The notes under the pieces are model-generated. The model searched no databases. It was not told the origin of the DNA and saw only the letters and a program-made list of their open reading frames with translations. This document shows, one piece after another, positions 1 through 8,452 of a stretch of DNA of 64,000 nucleotides (positions within the stretch are counted from its first letter, which is position 1; each line of letters begins with the position of its first letter). This DNA comes from Clostridium sp. Marseille-P299. Lineage in GTDB: Bacteria > Bacillota > Clostridia > Lachnospirales > Lachnospiraceae. Both the position numbers and the translations under genes were made by a program. The stretch is from positions 1,736,001 through 1,800,000 of the forward strand of contig NZ_FJVE01000007.1 of assembly GCF_900078195.1 (NCBI RefSeq), written 5' to 3'.

Positions 1-406
1 TAAAAATAGTGTCAGCATCTTCCTTTGGAACCACGTCTAATACATTCGAAAGAATGATGCCATCAAAACTTTCATCCTCCATTTGTGAAACGTGAGTGAT
101 ATCACCTACAACAAAATTAAGTTGTTTAAAATGATTTATATTAGCCATTTGATTTGCAAACTTAATTCCATTTTCGGATCGATCAATTCCTATACCATAG
201 GAAAGATTACCATATTGAGCGCACTGGAATAGAATATCTCCAGTACCACAACCAAAATCCATTACTCTTTTCGTATTTTGAGAAAAGATATGTAGGCAGG
301 CATCAAAGGTTGGTTCTACACTAAGTTCAACATCCGTTAAATCTTCTAAATTACATTGGTTATATACTTCGTCCCAAAGTGTTGTAGTACTATCATATTG
401 CTTCAT
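1..406 (-). CDS. SAM-dependent methyltransferase, partial
   Basis: The reading frame starts at an ATG at 406 on the minus strand and runs off the left edge, so only the N-terminal ~135 residues are visible. They contain the class I methyltransferase motif I (VMDFGCGTGD), an acidic residue after strand 2 (GIGIDRSENG) and a motif like VVGDIT, which bind S-adenosylmethionine. The substrate cannot be told. It is divergent from the dehydrogenase at 637. Confidence 0.8.
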   Translation of the reverse strand, partial: MKQYDSTTTLWDEVYNQCNLEDLTDVELSVEPTFDACLHIFSQNTKRVMDFGCGTGDILFQCAQYGNLSYGIGIDRSENGIKFANQMANINHFKQLNFVVGDITHVSQMEDESFDGIILSNVLDVVPKEDADTIF

Positions 407-593
407 ATAAACCGCCAGCTTTCTCTTAATTTTTTGTACATACTATGTTATGCAACAAAACTTAGATAAATGATAAATTTGTACTTTAGACTTTATTTGA
501 TATAAACATTATATCGCTTTTTTCTTACTAAAAAATGAAATTTTTGTTAAATATTTTTGTTACATTTTAATAACTTCATTTTAATAAAATAAA

Positions 594-602
594 TGCTATA
601 AT
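594..602 (+). promoter_or_regulatory. extended -10 promoter for the 637 dehydrogenase
   Basis: TGCTATAAT is a perfect -10 hexamer (597-602) with the extended TGn element. No good -35 is seen, as is usual for extended -10 promoters. The divergent spacer also holds a small palindrome, GATATA/TATATC, at 499-515. Confidence 0.5.
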
Positions 603-636
603 GTATAATAATGCGAGATAGAAAGGACGTAAATAA

Positions 637-1611
637 ATGAATGAAACAATCAATAAGCAAGTTTTAGTAGTTCTACCAATGAATGAGAGTGAGAAAGACT
701 TGCTAAAATCAAAAATGCCAGAAGCAAGTTTTCTATTTTGTAAACCAACAGAAGTGACAGAAGAATTAGTAAAGGAAGCAAATATCATTATTGGTAATGT
801 TTCTCCAACCATGATTAAAGGTACAAATAAATTAGAGTGGATCCAACTAAATAGTGCTGGTACAGACGGTTATTGCGAAGAAGGGGTACTTCCTAAGAAT
901 GCCCTATTAACTAATGCAACAGGAGCATATGGACTAGCTTTATCGGAGCATATGTTGGGAATGGTATTTGAAATTAAGAAGAAATTAAACCTCTATTATA
1001 TAAATCAATTAAATCGTAAGTGGAAAGATGAAGGAAAGGTAACAGCCATAGAGGGTAGTACAACTTTAGTCGTTGGTTTAGGCGATATTGGTGGAAGTTT
1101 TGCAAAGAAAATGAAAGCACTTGGCAGCTATACCATTGGCATACGAAGAACATCTGGTTTAAAACCTGAGTATTTGGATGAATTATGTACGATGGATGAA
1201 TTAGAGGCTTTATTATCAAGAGCTGACATTGTAGCTTTAAGTCTTCCTAATACAAAGGAGACTTATCATTTGTTTAACAAAGAAATGTTTATGCATATGA
1301 AAATGAATGCAATCATTATAAATGTTGGTCGTGGCAATGCTATTTGTACTGATGATTTATGTGAAGCATTGGAGAAAGGAGTAATTGCAGGAGCTGGACT
1401 TGACGTTACAGACCCTGAACCATTACCATCAGATCATAAATTATGGAATACGAGGGGTGTTGTTATTACACCACATGTATCAGGTGCTTATCATCTTGAA
1501 GAGACAAGAGAACGTATTGTTAAAATTAGCATAGAGAACCTAGAACGATTTTTAAAAGGTGATGATCTACAAAATATTGTAGATTTTAAAACTGGATATC
1601 GCAAACGTTAA
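637..1611 (+). CDS. D-isomer-specific 2-hydroxyacid dehydrogenase
   Basis: This 324-residue protein has the layout of NAD-dependent 2-hydroxyacid dehydrogenases: a split catalytic domain around a Rossmann domain with VVGLGDIGG (residues ~143-151). The catalytic Arg is in NVGRGNAI (~231), the Glu in DPEPLP (~260) and the His in TPHVSG (~279). The family reduces 2-oxoacids to 2-hydroxyacids in the cytoplasm; the substrate is not predictable. The ATG follows AGAAAGGACG. A DUF1275 membrane protein begins 29 bases downstream and could be cotranscribed. A second, distant family member sits at 36128. Confidence 0.88.
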   Translation: MNETINKQVLVVLPMNESEKDLLKSKMPEASFLFCKPTEVTEELVKEANIIIGNVSPTMIKGTNKLEWIQLNSAGTDGYCEEGVLPKNALLTNATGAYGLALSEHMLGMVFEIKKKLNLYYINQLNRKWKDEGKVTAIEGSTTLVVGLGDIGGSFAKKMKALGSYTIGIRRTSGLKPEYLDELCTMDELEALLSRADIVALSLPNTKETYHLFNKEMFMHMKMNAIIINVGRGNAICTDDLCEALEKGVIAGAGLDVTDPEPLPSDHKLWNTRGVVITPHVSGAYHLEETRERIVKISIENLERFLKGDDLQNIVDFKTGYRKR

Positions 1612-1640
1612 TAGAAATACTTACTTACTAGGGGGAAAAT

Positions 1641-2312
1641 ATGAACAAAAGACAAATGTCAGAAACATTCTTTTTGTGTGCTCTACTTGCAATTATCGGG
1701 GGCTTTCTAGATGCTTATACATATATTGCAAGAGGTGGTGTGTTTGCCTTCGCCCAAACAGGAAATCTTATTTTTCTTGGTATGAATCTCACAGAAGGAA
1801 ATATAGGAAAAGTAATTTATTATTTAACACCTATTTGCTCATTTATTATAGGTGTTATGATATGTGAATTAATTAAGAGCAAGTACAAAGAGCAGGGCGG
1901 CCTTCATTGGAGGCAGATCGCAGTTGCAATTGAAATTATAATTTTAGTAATTGTAGGTTTTATTCCAACAGGAGCTTTAAATATGGTTGCAAATGTTTTA
2001 ATTACATTTGTTTGTGCGATGCAAGTTGAGAGTTTTCGAAAAGTAAACGGAAATTCTATTGCTACAACTATGTGCACAGGAAACTTAAGAAGTGCTACAG
2101 AAATGCTATTTTATTATTTAAAGACGAAAGATAAAAAAGTATTAAATAAAAGTTTGAATTATTTTGGTATAATTGCATTTTTTGTATTTGGTGTTGCTTT
2201 AGGAACTATTTTTACAAAACTGATTCATCAAAAATCTATTTTCATTTGTAGCATTTTACTGGTAATCGTATTTTGTACAATGTTCATTGAACATGTTAAG
2301 GATAGGACATAA
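1641..2312 (+). CDS. YoaK/DUF1275 family membrane protein
   Basis: The 223-residue protein has about six predicted membrane segments and the features of the YoaK (DUF1275) family: an early GGFLDAYTY motif, AQTGNLIF, and a central CTGNLRSATE motif. The family is widespread and of unknown function; it is often suspected to be a small-molecule transporter. The start follows AGGGGGAAAAT. It lies 29 bases behind the hydroxyacid dehydrogenase, and a shared transcript is plausible. Confidence 0.85.
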   Translation: MNKRQMSETFFLCALLAIIGGFLDAYTYIARGGVFAFAQTGNLIFLGMNLTEGNIGKVIYYLTPICSFIIGVMICELIKSKYKEQGGLHWRQIAVAIEIIILVIVGFIPTGALNMVANVLITFVCAMQVESFRKVNGNSIATTMCTGNLRSATEMLFYYLKTKDKKVLNKSLNYFGIIAFFVFGVALGTIFTKLIHQKSIFICSILLVIVFCTMFIEHVKDRT

Positions 2313-2444
2313 AAAATATAACAAGCAAAAAATATATTCCTGACTAATAACACTATGCATGATATATAACTATCTCCATAATATAATAAATATCCATATC
2401 ATAACGATTATCCATAACATAACGCTTATTCATAACACAAACTT

Positions 2445-2500
2445 CCCAGTTAACTATTTTTGAGAATCATTATTTGATTCATCCAAGGATATTAACTGGG
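2445..2500. terminator. long hairpin between convergent genes
   Basis: CCCAGTTAA (2445-2453) pairs with TTAACTGGG (2492-2500), and the loop itself contains GAATCA/TGATTC. It sits between the converging ends of the DUF1275 gene and the AraC gene and could end both transcripts, although the U-tract is weak. Confidence 0.45.
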
Positions 2501-2524
2501 TATTTAAATTTTATAAGAATATCA

Positions 2525-3151
2525 TTATCGATATTCCGAAGGAGAGATTCCTTCAATCTTGCGAAAGCAAGTACTAAAGTACGAAGTACTACTAAAACCG
2601 CATTTAAACGCAACGACATTAATACCTATGTTTGAGGTTTTTAAAAGTTTTTTTGCTAGCGAAATACGCTGTTTTAACACATAATCACTAAAGGTCATAT
2701 GAACTTCTTGTTTAAATAAATCACAAAGATAACATCGATTTACACACACTTCTTTACAAACCACATCTAAGCTTAAAGATTCGCTTAAATGATTATGTAT
2801 ATAGGCAATTGCTTTTTTGATGTGTTCATTCTTATGCTTTTCTATTAAATAATCCGTACAATTCGAAAACGAAGTAATTATTTGAATACCAATATCAATA
2901 TATGTCCTACTAGTGCATTGTTGGATCAGCTGGCTATTCTCATAACAACATTCATGCAAAGAAATCGATTCTTTCATCAATATATAGTTATAAATCCCAT
3001 GATTTAAAGAATTTAAATACAAACGCAGTAATAAGATAGATTCATTTTTTAATTCTCCTACCTTACTCTTGAAAACTTTTATAGCTTCCTTTGTATTTCC
3101 ACTGTAAAGAAGAGAATAAATTTCCAGATGATTAAAAAATTGCTCGCTCAT
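2525..3151 (-). CDS. AraC family transcriptional regulator
   Basis: The C-terminal ~100 residues of this 208-residue protein form a typical AraC DNA-binding domain with two helix-turn-helix units, the second ending in FKCGFSSTSYFSTCFRK followed by the usual GISPSEYR tail. The N-terminal ~100 residues are helical and do not match a cupin sensor domain; they contain several cysteines. The gene is divergent from the heme-type binding lipoprotein at 3298, with 146 bases between, so it is a natural candidate for the regulator of that importer. The inducer is unknown. Confidence 0.87.
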   Translation of the reverse strand: MSEQFFNHLEIYSLLYSGNTKEAIKVFKSKVGELKNESILLLRLYLNSLNHGIYNYILMKESISLHECCYENSQLIQQCTSRTYIDIGIQIITSFSNCTDYLIEKHKNEHIKKAIAYIHNHLSESLSLDVVCKEVCVNRCYLCDLFKQEVHMTFSDYVLKQRISLAKKLLKTSNIGINVVAFKCGFSSTSYFSTCFRKIEGISPSEYR

Positions 3152-3210
3152 TTTATCCGCCTTTCTAAATATTTTTAAAAATCAACTAAATAATTTGAAA
3201 CACTTGGCTA

Positions 3211-3251
3211 TTATAGCATGTTATTATAGCAAAGGGTTAGCAAAAGCTAAC
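3211..3251 (+). promoter_or_regulatory. direct repeats and hairpin upstream of the heme-type importer
   Basis: TTATAGCA occurs twice, at 3211-3218 and 3224-3231, spaced 13 bases apart, a layout often used by AraC proteins that bind direct half-sites. It is followed by a perfect GTTAGC-AAAA-GCTAAC hairpin at 3236-3251. Both lie between the AraC gene and the lipoprotein gene. Their roles are inferred from position. Confidence 0.35.
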
Positions 3252-3297
3252 TAATGAGAAAAAATGTTTAATATCATATAAAATTTTGGAGGGAAAT

Positions 3298-4311
3298 ATG
3301 AAAAAATTTAAAAAAACACTAGTTCTTGGCTTAACGATTGCAATGGGATTACTTACAATAGCATGTGCCAAAGATACAAAAACGAATGGTGCAGATGCAA
3401 CCACTTCACCTACAAAAGTAGTAACTGAATCAAATGATGCTGAAAATGGAACAGATAGTTCAAGCAACGCAGCTAGTACAAATGAAGCAAATAGCACAAA
3501 TCAATCGGATTCTTCAAATGATGCATCTCAAACATCTGAACTTAGAGTTGTTGCTTCTTCTGTAGCAGTAGTTCAAATTCTTGATGCGCTAGGTGTTCCT
3601 ATGGTTGGTGTTCCTACAAGTTCTTATGAACTACCAGAAAGTGTTGCAAATGCTGAAAGAATTGGTAGTGCAATGTCACCTGATATGGAAGTCATTGCTT
3701 CATTATCACCTGATATCATTGTTTCCGTTGATTCTTTATCAAATGATTTAAAAGAGCAATTCGCTAATTTAAACATTGAAACAACCTTTGCAAATCTTTC
3801 AAGCTATGATGGTTTAAAAGAAACAATTGCACAACTTGGCGAACGTTTTTCAGTAGAAGATAAAGCAAATGAACTTCTTTCTTCCTTTGAAGAAAAAGAA
3901 GCAGCAATAGAAAGTAAAATTTCAGGCAAGGAATCAAAATCTGTTTTAATTATATTTGGTGCAGGACAAAGCTTCATGGTTGCTTCTGAAAGTTCCTATG
4001 TTGGTGATTTAGCTAAACGAGTTGGAGCTACAAATATTTTAGAAGATTCCTCTAGTAGCTTTATTCCAGTAGATATGGAATATTTAGCAGACAAGAATCC
4101 TGATTATATATTATTTATGGCTCACGCAAATCCAGAAGAATCCTTGGCTGCATTTGAAAAAGAATTTGAGACGAATAAGGCATGGCAAAACTTTGATGCA
4201 GTTAAAAATGGAAATGTAGTTGCACTTGAAACAGAATACTTTGGTATGAGTGCAAACCTTTTAGCAGCAGATGCTATGGAGAAATTAGCAGATATTTTAT
4301 ATACAGAATAA
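3298..4311 (+). CDS. ABC transporter substrate-binding lipoprotein, heme/siderophore type (HmuT-like)
   Basis: The 337-residue protein starts at the ATG behind GGAGGGAAAT. It has a lipoprotein signal ending in LLTIAC (Cys ~23), a Ser/Thr/Asn-rich linker to residue ~77, and then a type III (FecB/PF01497-like) binding fold with RVVASS, IGSAMSPDMEVIASLSPDII and an ending typical of the fold. Such proteins deliver heme, siderophores or cobalamin to FecCD permeases. The permease and ATPase follow, and a flavodoxin and HemN-like radical SAM enzyme downstream favour heme. The 258-base gap to the permease holds a structured RNA. Confidence 0.85.
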   Translation: MKKFKKTLVLGLTIAMGLLTIACAKDTKTNGADATTSPTKVVTESNDAENGTDSSSNAASTNEANSTNQSDSSNDASQTSELRVVASSVAVVQILDALGVPMVGVPTSSYELPESVANAERIGSAMSPDMEVIASLSPDIIVSVDSLSNDLKEQFANLNIETTFANLSSYDGLKETIAQLGERFSVEDKANELLSSFEEKEAAIESKISGKESKSVLIIFGAGQSFMVASESSYVGDLAKRVGATNILEDSSSSFIPVDMEYLADKNPDYILFMAHANPEESLAAFEKEFETNKAWQNFDAVKNGNVVALETEYFGMSANLLAADAMEKLADILYTE

Positions 4312-4468
4312 AAAGTCAAAGTTATTGGTCAATAGATAAAATTAGTCAGGTACGATATTAAGCTAGAACTGAGCGATACGGAAATTGGTAAGGTTAGAAC
4401 TAAGCTAGATATTTTCAGACGCATAAATTAGACATTATAAAATCAAGTATATATTTAATTTAAAACAA

Positions 4469-4552
4469 AGGTTGAAAGAATAATTATAAAGATCTGCCAT
4501 AACAACAGATTGCATCATAAACTGTTGGATTTCTTTCAACCTAATATGGCAG
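4469..4552 (+). promoter_or_regulatory. candidate pseudoknotted RNA leader (element A)
   Basis: Three perfect complementary pairs occur in 84 bases. AGGTTGAAAGAA (4469-4480) pairs with TTCTTTCAACCT (4531-4542), enclosing CAACAG (4503-4508) with CTGTTG (4522-4527). CTGCCATA (4494-4501), inside the big loop, pairs with TATGGCAG (4545-4552) outside it, making an H-type pseudoknot. It ends 17 bases before the chosen permease start, so it could control translation of the permease. I do not recognise it as a known riboswitch class. Confidence 0.6.
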
Positions 4553-4569
4553 TTGAAATGGGTGTTACA

Positions 4570-5553
4570 ATGAAGAAAAAAGGAAGTACATTTATACTTT
4601 TAATCACATTGCTAGTCATAGGTATTTTCTTTTCAATATCGGTAGGAAGCGTTTCCGTTTCTTTAAAAGAAATCTTTGACGGTATTATAAATAATAGTGG
4701 TGGGAAAGGTGGAATTGTAAGGGATATTCGTATCCCGAGAGTAATCATGGCTGTTTTAGTTGGAGCAAATCTTTCTGTGGCAGGCGTTTTGTTACAAGGA
4801 GTTATGAGAAATCCTTTGGCTGACCCTGGAATCACTGGTATTTCTTCTGGAGCAGGCCTTGTAGTTATGATCGTTATGCTGTATTTTCCAGCAGCTACTA
4901 GTGCGATACCACTCTTTGGATTTCTAGGTGGAATTCTAGCGTGTATTCTTATATATTTCTTAGCTTGGAAAAATGGAATCATGGCTGTACGAATTATTTT
5001 AGCTGGTGTTGCTGTAAATGCAATGCTAGGAGGAGCAACAAGTATGATCTCCATCTTAAACAGCGAAAGTTTATCGGGTGTTTTAACGTGGCTTAACGGT
5101 AGCTTGGGCAATAAAAGTTGGTTACAAGTTAAAATGATGCTCATATATACAGTGGTTGGCCTTGTTCTAGCGATACCACTAAGTAAAAGTTGCAATATAT
5201 TAGCACTTGGTGATAAAAATACGAAAAGCCTTGGATTTAATCCAAATGTATTACGCATTGTAATATCAATGGTTGCAGTATTTTTAGCAGGAATCTCTAC
5301 AGCATATGTTGGTATCATTGGATTTATCGGATTAGTTGTTCCACATATCTCAAGAATGCTAATTGGATCTGATCATAAAATTTTGATTCCTTTTTCTGCA
5401 TTGTTTGGATCTTTAGTACTATTAATAGCCGATACGTTAGGACGTACATTATCCGCACCCTATGAGATTCCAGTGGGTATCATCATGACTGTAATTGGAG
5501 GTCCGTTCTTTTTATACCTTCTAAGAAAGGATAGTGGAAATTATGGAAATTAA
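4570..5553 (+). CDS. FecCD-type ABC permease (HmuU-like)
   Basis: This is a 327-residue, roughly ten-helix permease of the BtuC/FecCD family, with RDIRIPRVIMAVLVGANL, LLQGVMRNPLADPGITGIS and the coupling-helix segment GFIGLVVPHISR. It moves the ligand handed over by the lipoprotein. The frame is open from a TTG at 4510, and ATGs occur at 4546, 4558 and 4570. I chose 4570 because GGTG precedes it at a proper distance and because 4546 lies inside the RNA pairing. It overlaps the ATPase gene by 11 bases. Confidence 0.88.
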   Translation: MKKKGSTFILLITLLVIGIFFSISVGSVSVSLKEIFDGIINNSGGKGGIVRDIRIPRVIMAVLVGANLSVAGVLLQGVMRNPLADPGITGISSGAGLVVMIVMLYFPAATSAIPLFGFLGGILACILIYFLAWKNGIMAVRIILAGVAVNAMLGGATSMISILNSESLSGVLTWLNGSLGNKSWLQVKMMLIYTVVGLVLAIPLSKSCNILALGDKNTKSLGFNPNVLRIVISMVAVFLAGISTAYVGIIGFIGLVVPHISRMLIGSDHKILIPFSALFGSLVLLIADTLGRTLSAPYEIPVGIIMTVIGGPFFLYLLRKDSGNYGN

Positions 5554-6325
5554 GAATATAGATTTTACCTATAATAACAATCCTTTTATCGTTGATTTAA
5601 CAGCTGAAATTGAAAAAGGTAAAATAACAACAATTATAGGACCAAATGGCTCTGGTAAATCAACACTACTTAGTCTTTTAGTAAAACAAAATCAACCAGT
5701 CGCTGGAACGATTCTATTAGATGGACAAAGTCTTAATACAATGTCTACAAAAGAGCTTGCGAAAAAGATGGCTATTGTTTATCAGCAAAATCAAGCACCA
5801 GGTGATTTTACAGTGGAACGTCTTGTACGTTTTGGCCGTGCTCCATACCAAAGTTTCTTTAAGAATACCGATGATGAGGAAGAAGAAGTCGTTGCATGGG
5901 CACTTAAAGTGACAAGACTTGAAGCTATGAAAGACAAGAAAGTCAGTGAGCTATCTGGTGGTGAAAGACAAAGAGCTTGGATAGCAATGTCACTTGCTCA
6001 GAAAACAGATATTTTATTTTTGGATGAGCCTACGACCTATCTAGATATTTATTTTCAATATGAGATTTTAAGTCTAGTAAAAGAGTTAAATGAAAAATAT
6101 CATATGACGATTGTAATGGTTTTACACGATATCAACCAAGCAATACAATTTAGCGATAACATTATCATAATGAAGCGTGGGAAAATCATTTATAAAGGAA
6201 ATGTAGTAGATGGAATAACCCAGCAGCGGTTAAAAGAAGTTTATGGGATAACCGCTGATATAAGATGGTGTGAAGATAATGGGTGTCCATATATAGTTCC
6301 ACTAATGGAACGCAAGCACGCATGA
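5543..6325 (+). CDS. heme/siderophore-type ABC transporter ATP-binding protein (HmuV-like)
   Basis: The 260-residue ATPase has Walker A GPNGSGKST, the Q-loop YQQNQAPGDFTV, the signature LSGGERQR, Walker B ILFLDEPT and the switch His in VLHDINQA, all in the order seen in FhuC/HmuV proteins. It powers the FecCD permease it overlaps. The ATG at 5543 is preferred over an upstream GTG because GTGGA lies at proper spacing. About 270 bases of AT-rich spacer, containing a second structured RNA, separate it from the flavodoxin gene. Confidence 0.9.
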   Translation: MEIKNIDFTYNNNPFIVDLTAEIEKGKITTIIGPNGSGKSTLLSLLVKQNQPVAGTILLDGQSLNTMSTKELAKKMAIVYQQNQAPGDFTVERLVRFGRAPYQSFFKNTDDEEEEVVAWALKVTRLEAMKDKKVSELSGGERQRAWIAMSLAQKTDILFLDEPTTYLDIYFQYEILSLVKELNEKYHMTIVMVLHDINQAIQFSDNIIIMKRGKIIYKGNVVDGITQQRLKEVYGITADIRWCEDNGCPYIVPLMERKHA

Positions 6326-6490
6326 AAATAACTAATCATATATGTTTGAGAGTCACGTGATTAAATTCATATAATGACGATTTAATGAAGACTCATTAGG
6401 AAATGATTCATTAATATTTATTGATAATTTAGGAATGATCCAATTAATGATATATTGATATTCATTTAATTATAAAAAAACATAAAGAAC

Positions 6491-6583
6491 ATGGTTGATT
6501 GAAAAATAAAAAGAGAGGAAGCCACAAAATTAATTAGTCAACCCATCAAAAAGTGGCAACAACACATCATTCAAAGTGTTGTT
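6491..6583 (+). promoter_or_regulatory. candidate pseudoknotted RNA leader (element B)
   Basis: ATGGTTGA (6491-6498) pairs with TCAACC-C-AT (6538-6546, one bulged C). GCCAC (6521-6525), in its loop, pairs with GTGGC (6553-6557) beyond it, which again interleaves. An adjacent hairpin, AACAACAC/GTGTTGTT (6558-6565/6576-6583), abuts the AGGA ribosome binding site of the flavodoxin. The order GGTTGA...AAAGA...GCCA...TCAACC...TGGCA is shared with element A. Helices are shorter than in A, so support is weaker. Confidence 0.42.
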
Positions 6584-6595
6584 AGGAATAGAAGA

Positions 6596-7120
6596 ATGAA
6601 AGTATTAGTAACATATTCAAGTAGAACAAGAAACACAAAATCATTAGCAGAAGGTATCTTTGAAGGACTTCCTATGGAAGATAAGGTTTTATTACCTATA
6701 AAAGAAGTAACTAGCCTTTCTGAGTATGATATAGTTTTAGTCGGCTACTGGGTAGATAAGTCAGGCCCAAATGAAGAAGCAAAAAATTTCTTAACTACGA
6801 TTAAAGATAAAAAAGTAGGTTTATTTGCAACACTTGCTTATTGGCCAGACACGGAACATGCTTGGACTTCCCTTGCAAATGGTGAAGCACTCGTTAAAGA
6901 TAATAATACAGTGATTGCAAAATATATCTGCCAAGGAAAGCTTAGCGATAAGATTATTGAAATGTTTGAAAAATTACCTGCAGATAATCCACATGCAGTG
7001 AATGAAGAGAAACGTAAGCGTTATGAAATTGCGAAAAGACATCCAAGTAAAGCGGATATTTTATCTGCAGCAGAATTATTTAGAGAAAGGTTAGAGCTTT
7101 ATGTTTCAAACGAGAATTAG
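6596..7120 (+). CDS. flavodoxin family protein (HmuF/BilS-like)
   Basis: The 174-residue protein opens with the flavodoxin phosphate-binding loop (TYSSRTRNT, residues 4-12) and keeps the fold through LVGYWVDKSGP and GLFATLAYWPD, which would cradle the FMN isoalloxazine ring. Similar short flavodoxins accompany anaerobic heme-degradation radical SAM enzymes and bilin reductases in anaerobes, where they supply electrons. Here it overlaps the next gene, a HemN-like radical SAM protein, by 20 bases, which supports that role. The start follows AGGAATAGAAG. Confidence 0.82.
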   Translation: MKVLVTYSSRTRNTKSLAEGIFEGLPMEDKVLLPIKEVTSLSEYDIVLVGYWVDKSGPNEEAKNFLTTIKDKKVGLFATLAYWPDTEHAWTSLANGEALVKDNNTVIAKYICQGKLSDKIIEMFEKLPADNPHAVNEEKRKRYEIAKRHPSKADILSAAELFRERLELYVSNEN

Positions 7121-8306
7121 AACGCACCATAGTGCAATGTCAGAAGGCAATAAACACTTAATCGGGCCTAAAAAGGTAATTGAATCGTTAAATACATATA
7201 ATACGAATGCGGATGGAAAAGCAGTTATTTACATTCATGTACCTTTTTGTAGCAAAATCTGCAGCTTTTGTAATATGCGAAGAAGTTTACAAAAGCCCAT
7301 TGAAACCTATGCAGACCTTATTGTAAAAGAAATTGAACAATATGCTACACTTCCTTATGTAAAGAGTACCGTGTTTGATGCTGTATACTTTGGTGGAGGT
7401 ACTCCGACGACCTTACCTACAAATGATTTAAGAAAAATTTTAAAAGCTCTAAAAAAACATCTCTCCTTTACTCTAGATGCAGAATTCACAATTGAAACAA
7501 CGGTAACAGAACTAACCGATGAAAAAATGCAGGCATTAATAGAAGAAGGTGTGACGCGTTTTTCCGTTGGTATTCAAACATTTAATGATAATGGAAGAGC
7601 ACAAATGGGCAGAGTTGGCAATGGATTAACTGCTTATGAAAAATTAAAGCGTTTAAAAGAGTATGAAAACATTACTGTAAGTATGGATTTGATTTATAAT
7701 TATAAAGATCAAACCCTCGATGATTTATATGAAGACTTAAATCGCATTATTGATTTGGATTTGAATGGATTTTCAATGTATTCTCTAATTAATATGAGAG
7801 AAACTAAGATTGATCAAGCACAAAGTCAAGAAAACGATGAAAAGATGTTTCATGCAATCAGCGAATATATGGAAAAGGCGGGTTATCATTTTCTTGAACT
7901 TACAAAGATGGTTAAGAATGATAAATATAAATATATCATGAATCGCCATCAAGGAGCAGATACACTTCCGTTAGGAGCTGGCGCTGGTGGTTCAATGAAT
8001 GGTCTTGCCATGATGAATCCTATTAGTTTATCCGAATATGAAGAAAGCATTTTAGCATTTGATTCAAAGTCTGGAATGCAGTTTAAAGAAAGTTATAAAG
8101 AAGTAGTCAAGTTCAAAGGTGACATTCAAACAATACATCTACCAAAAAATGAAACTTTATATAAGGACAAAGATGAGTATCAAAAAGTATTAAATTTATT
8201 ACTTGAAAATGAAATGGTAGTGAAAAAAGACGATGGATATCAACTAACAACGAAGGGTATTTTTTGGGGGAATTCAATTTCACGAGAATTATCTGAGTTA
8301 ATTTAA
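7101..8306 (+). CDS. HemN-like radical SAM protein, putative anaerobic heme-degrading enzyme (ChuW/HutW/HmuW-like)
   Basis: This 401-residue radical SAM protein has the cluster motif CSKICSFC (CxxxCxxC, residues ~51-58), followed by YFGGGTPTTLP, which binds SAM, and SVGIQTFN, all typical of the HemN/HemW superfamily. The C-terminal winged-helix-like part matches HemN relatives. HemN proper makes protoporphyrinogen, HemW is a heme chaperone, and the ChuW/HutW/HmuW branch opens heme without oxygen. Placement behind a heme-type importer and overlapping a flavodoxin points to the last. The annotation is inferred from context; HemW is the main alternative. Confidence 0.8.
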   Translation: MFQTRIRTHHSAMSEGNKHLIGPKKVIESLNTYNTNADGKAVIYIHVPFCSKICSFCNMRRSLQKPIETYADLIVKEIEQYATLPYVKSTVFDAVYFGGGTPTTLPTNDLRKILKALKKHLSFTLDAEFTIETTVTELTDEKMQALIEEGVTRFSVGIQTFNDNGRAQMGRVGNGLTAYEKLKRLKEYENITVSMDLIYNYKDQTLDDLYEDLNRIIDLDLNGFSMYSLINMRETKIDQAQSQENDEKMFHAISEYMEKAGYHFLELTKMVKNDKYKYIMNRHQGADTLPLGAGAGGSMNGLAMMNPISLSEYEESILAFDSKSGMQFKESYKEVVKFKGDIQTIHLPKNETLYKDKDEYQKVLNLLLENEMVVKKDDGYQLTTKGIFWGNSISRELSELI

Positions 8307-8402
8307 TGTGTAACATTCATTAATATATTAAAAACGCACATTTCTCATTTAAAATAGTTATAGTCAAGGGTATAAATATAAAAATGACAATAAGAAAAAA
8401 CT

Positions 8403-8448
8403 AATTAAAATAAGCGATAAAGCATAGACTTTATCGCTTATTTTAATT
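8403..8448. terminator. bidirectional terminator
   Basis: A perfect 20-bp stem (8403-8422 with 8429-8448; core TAAGCGATAAAG/CTTTATCGCTTA) with a 6-base loop has A-tracts on one side and T-tracts on the other. It ends both the radical SAM gene and the converging small HMA-like gene. Confidence 0.85.
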
Positions 8449-8452
8449 TACA

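Noticed and set aside
4469..4552. Cobalamin riboswitch
   Set aside because: Far too short, and the conserved B12-box sequence is absent.
4536..5318. A 260-codon minus-strand frame opposite the FecCD permease
   Set aside because: The plus-strand frame has clear family motifs; the opposite frame has none, no ribosome binding site, and composition typical of an antisense shadow.
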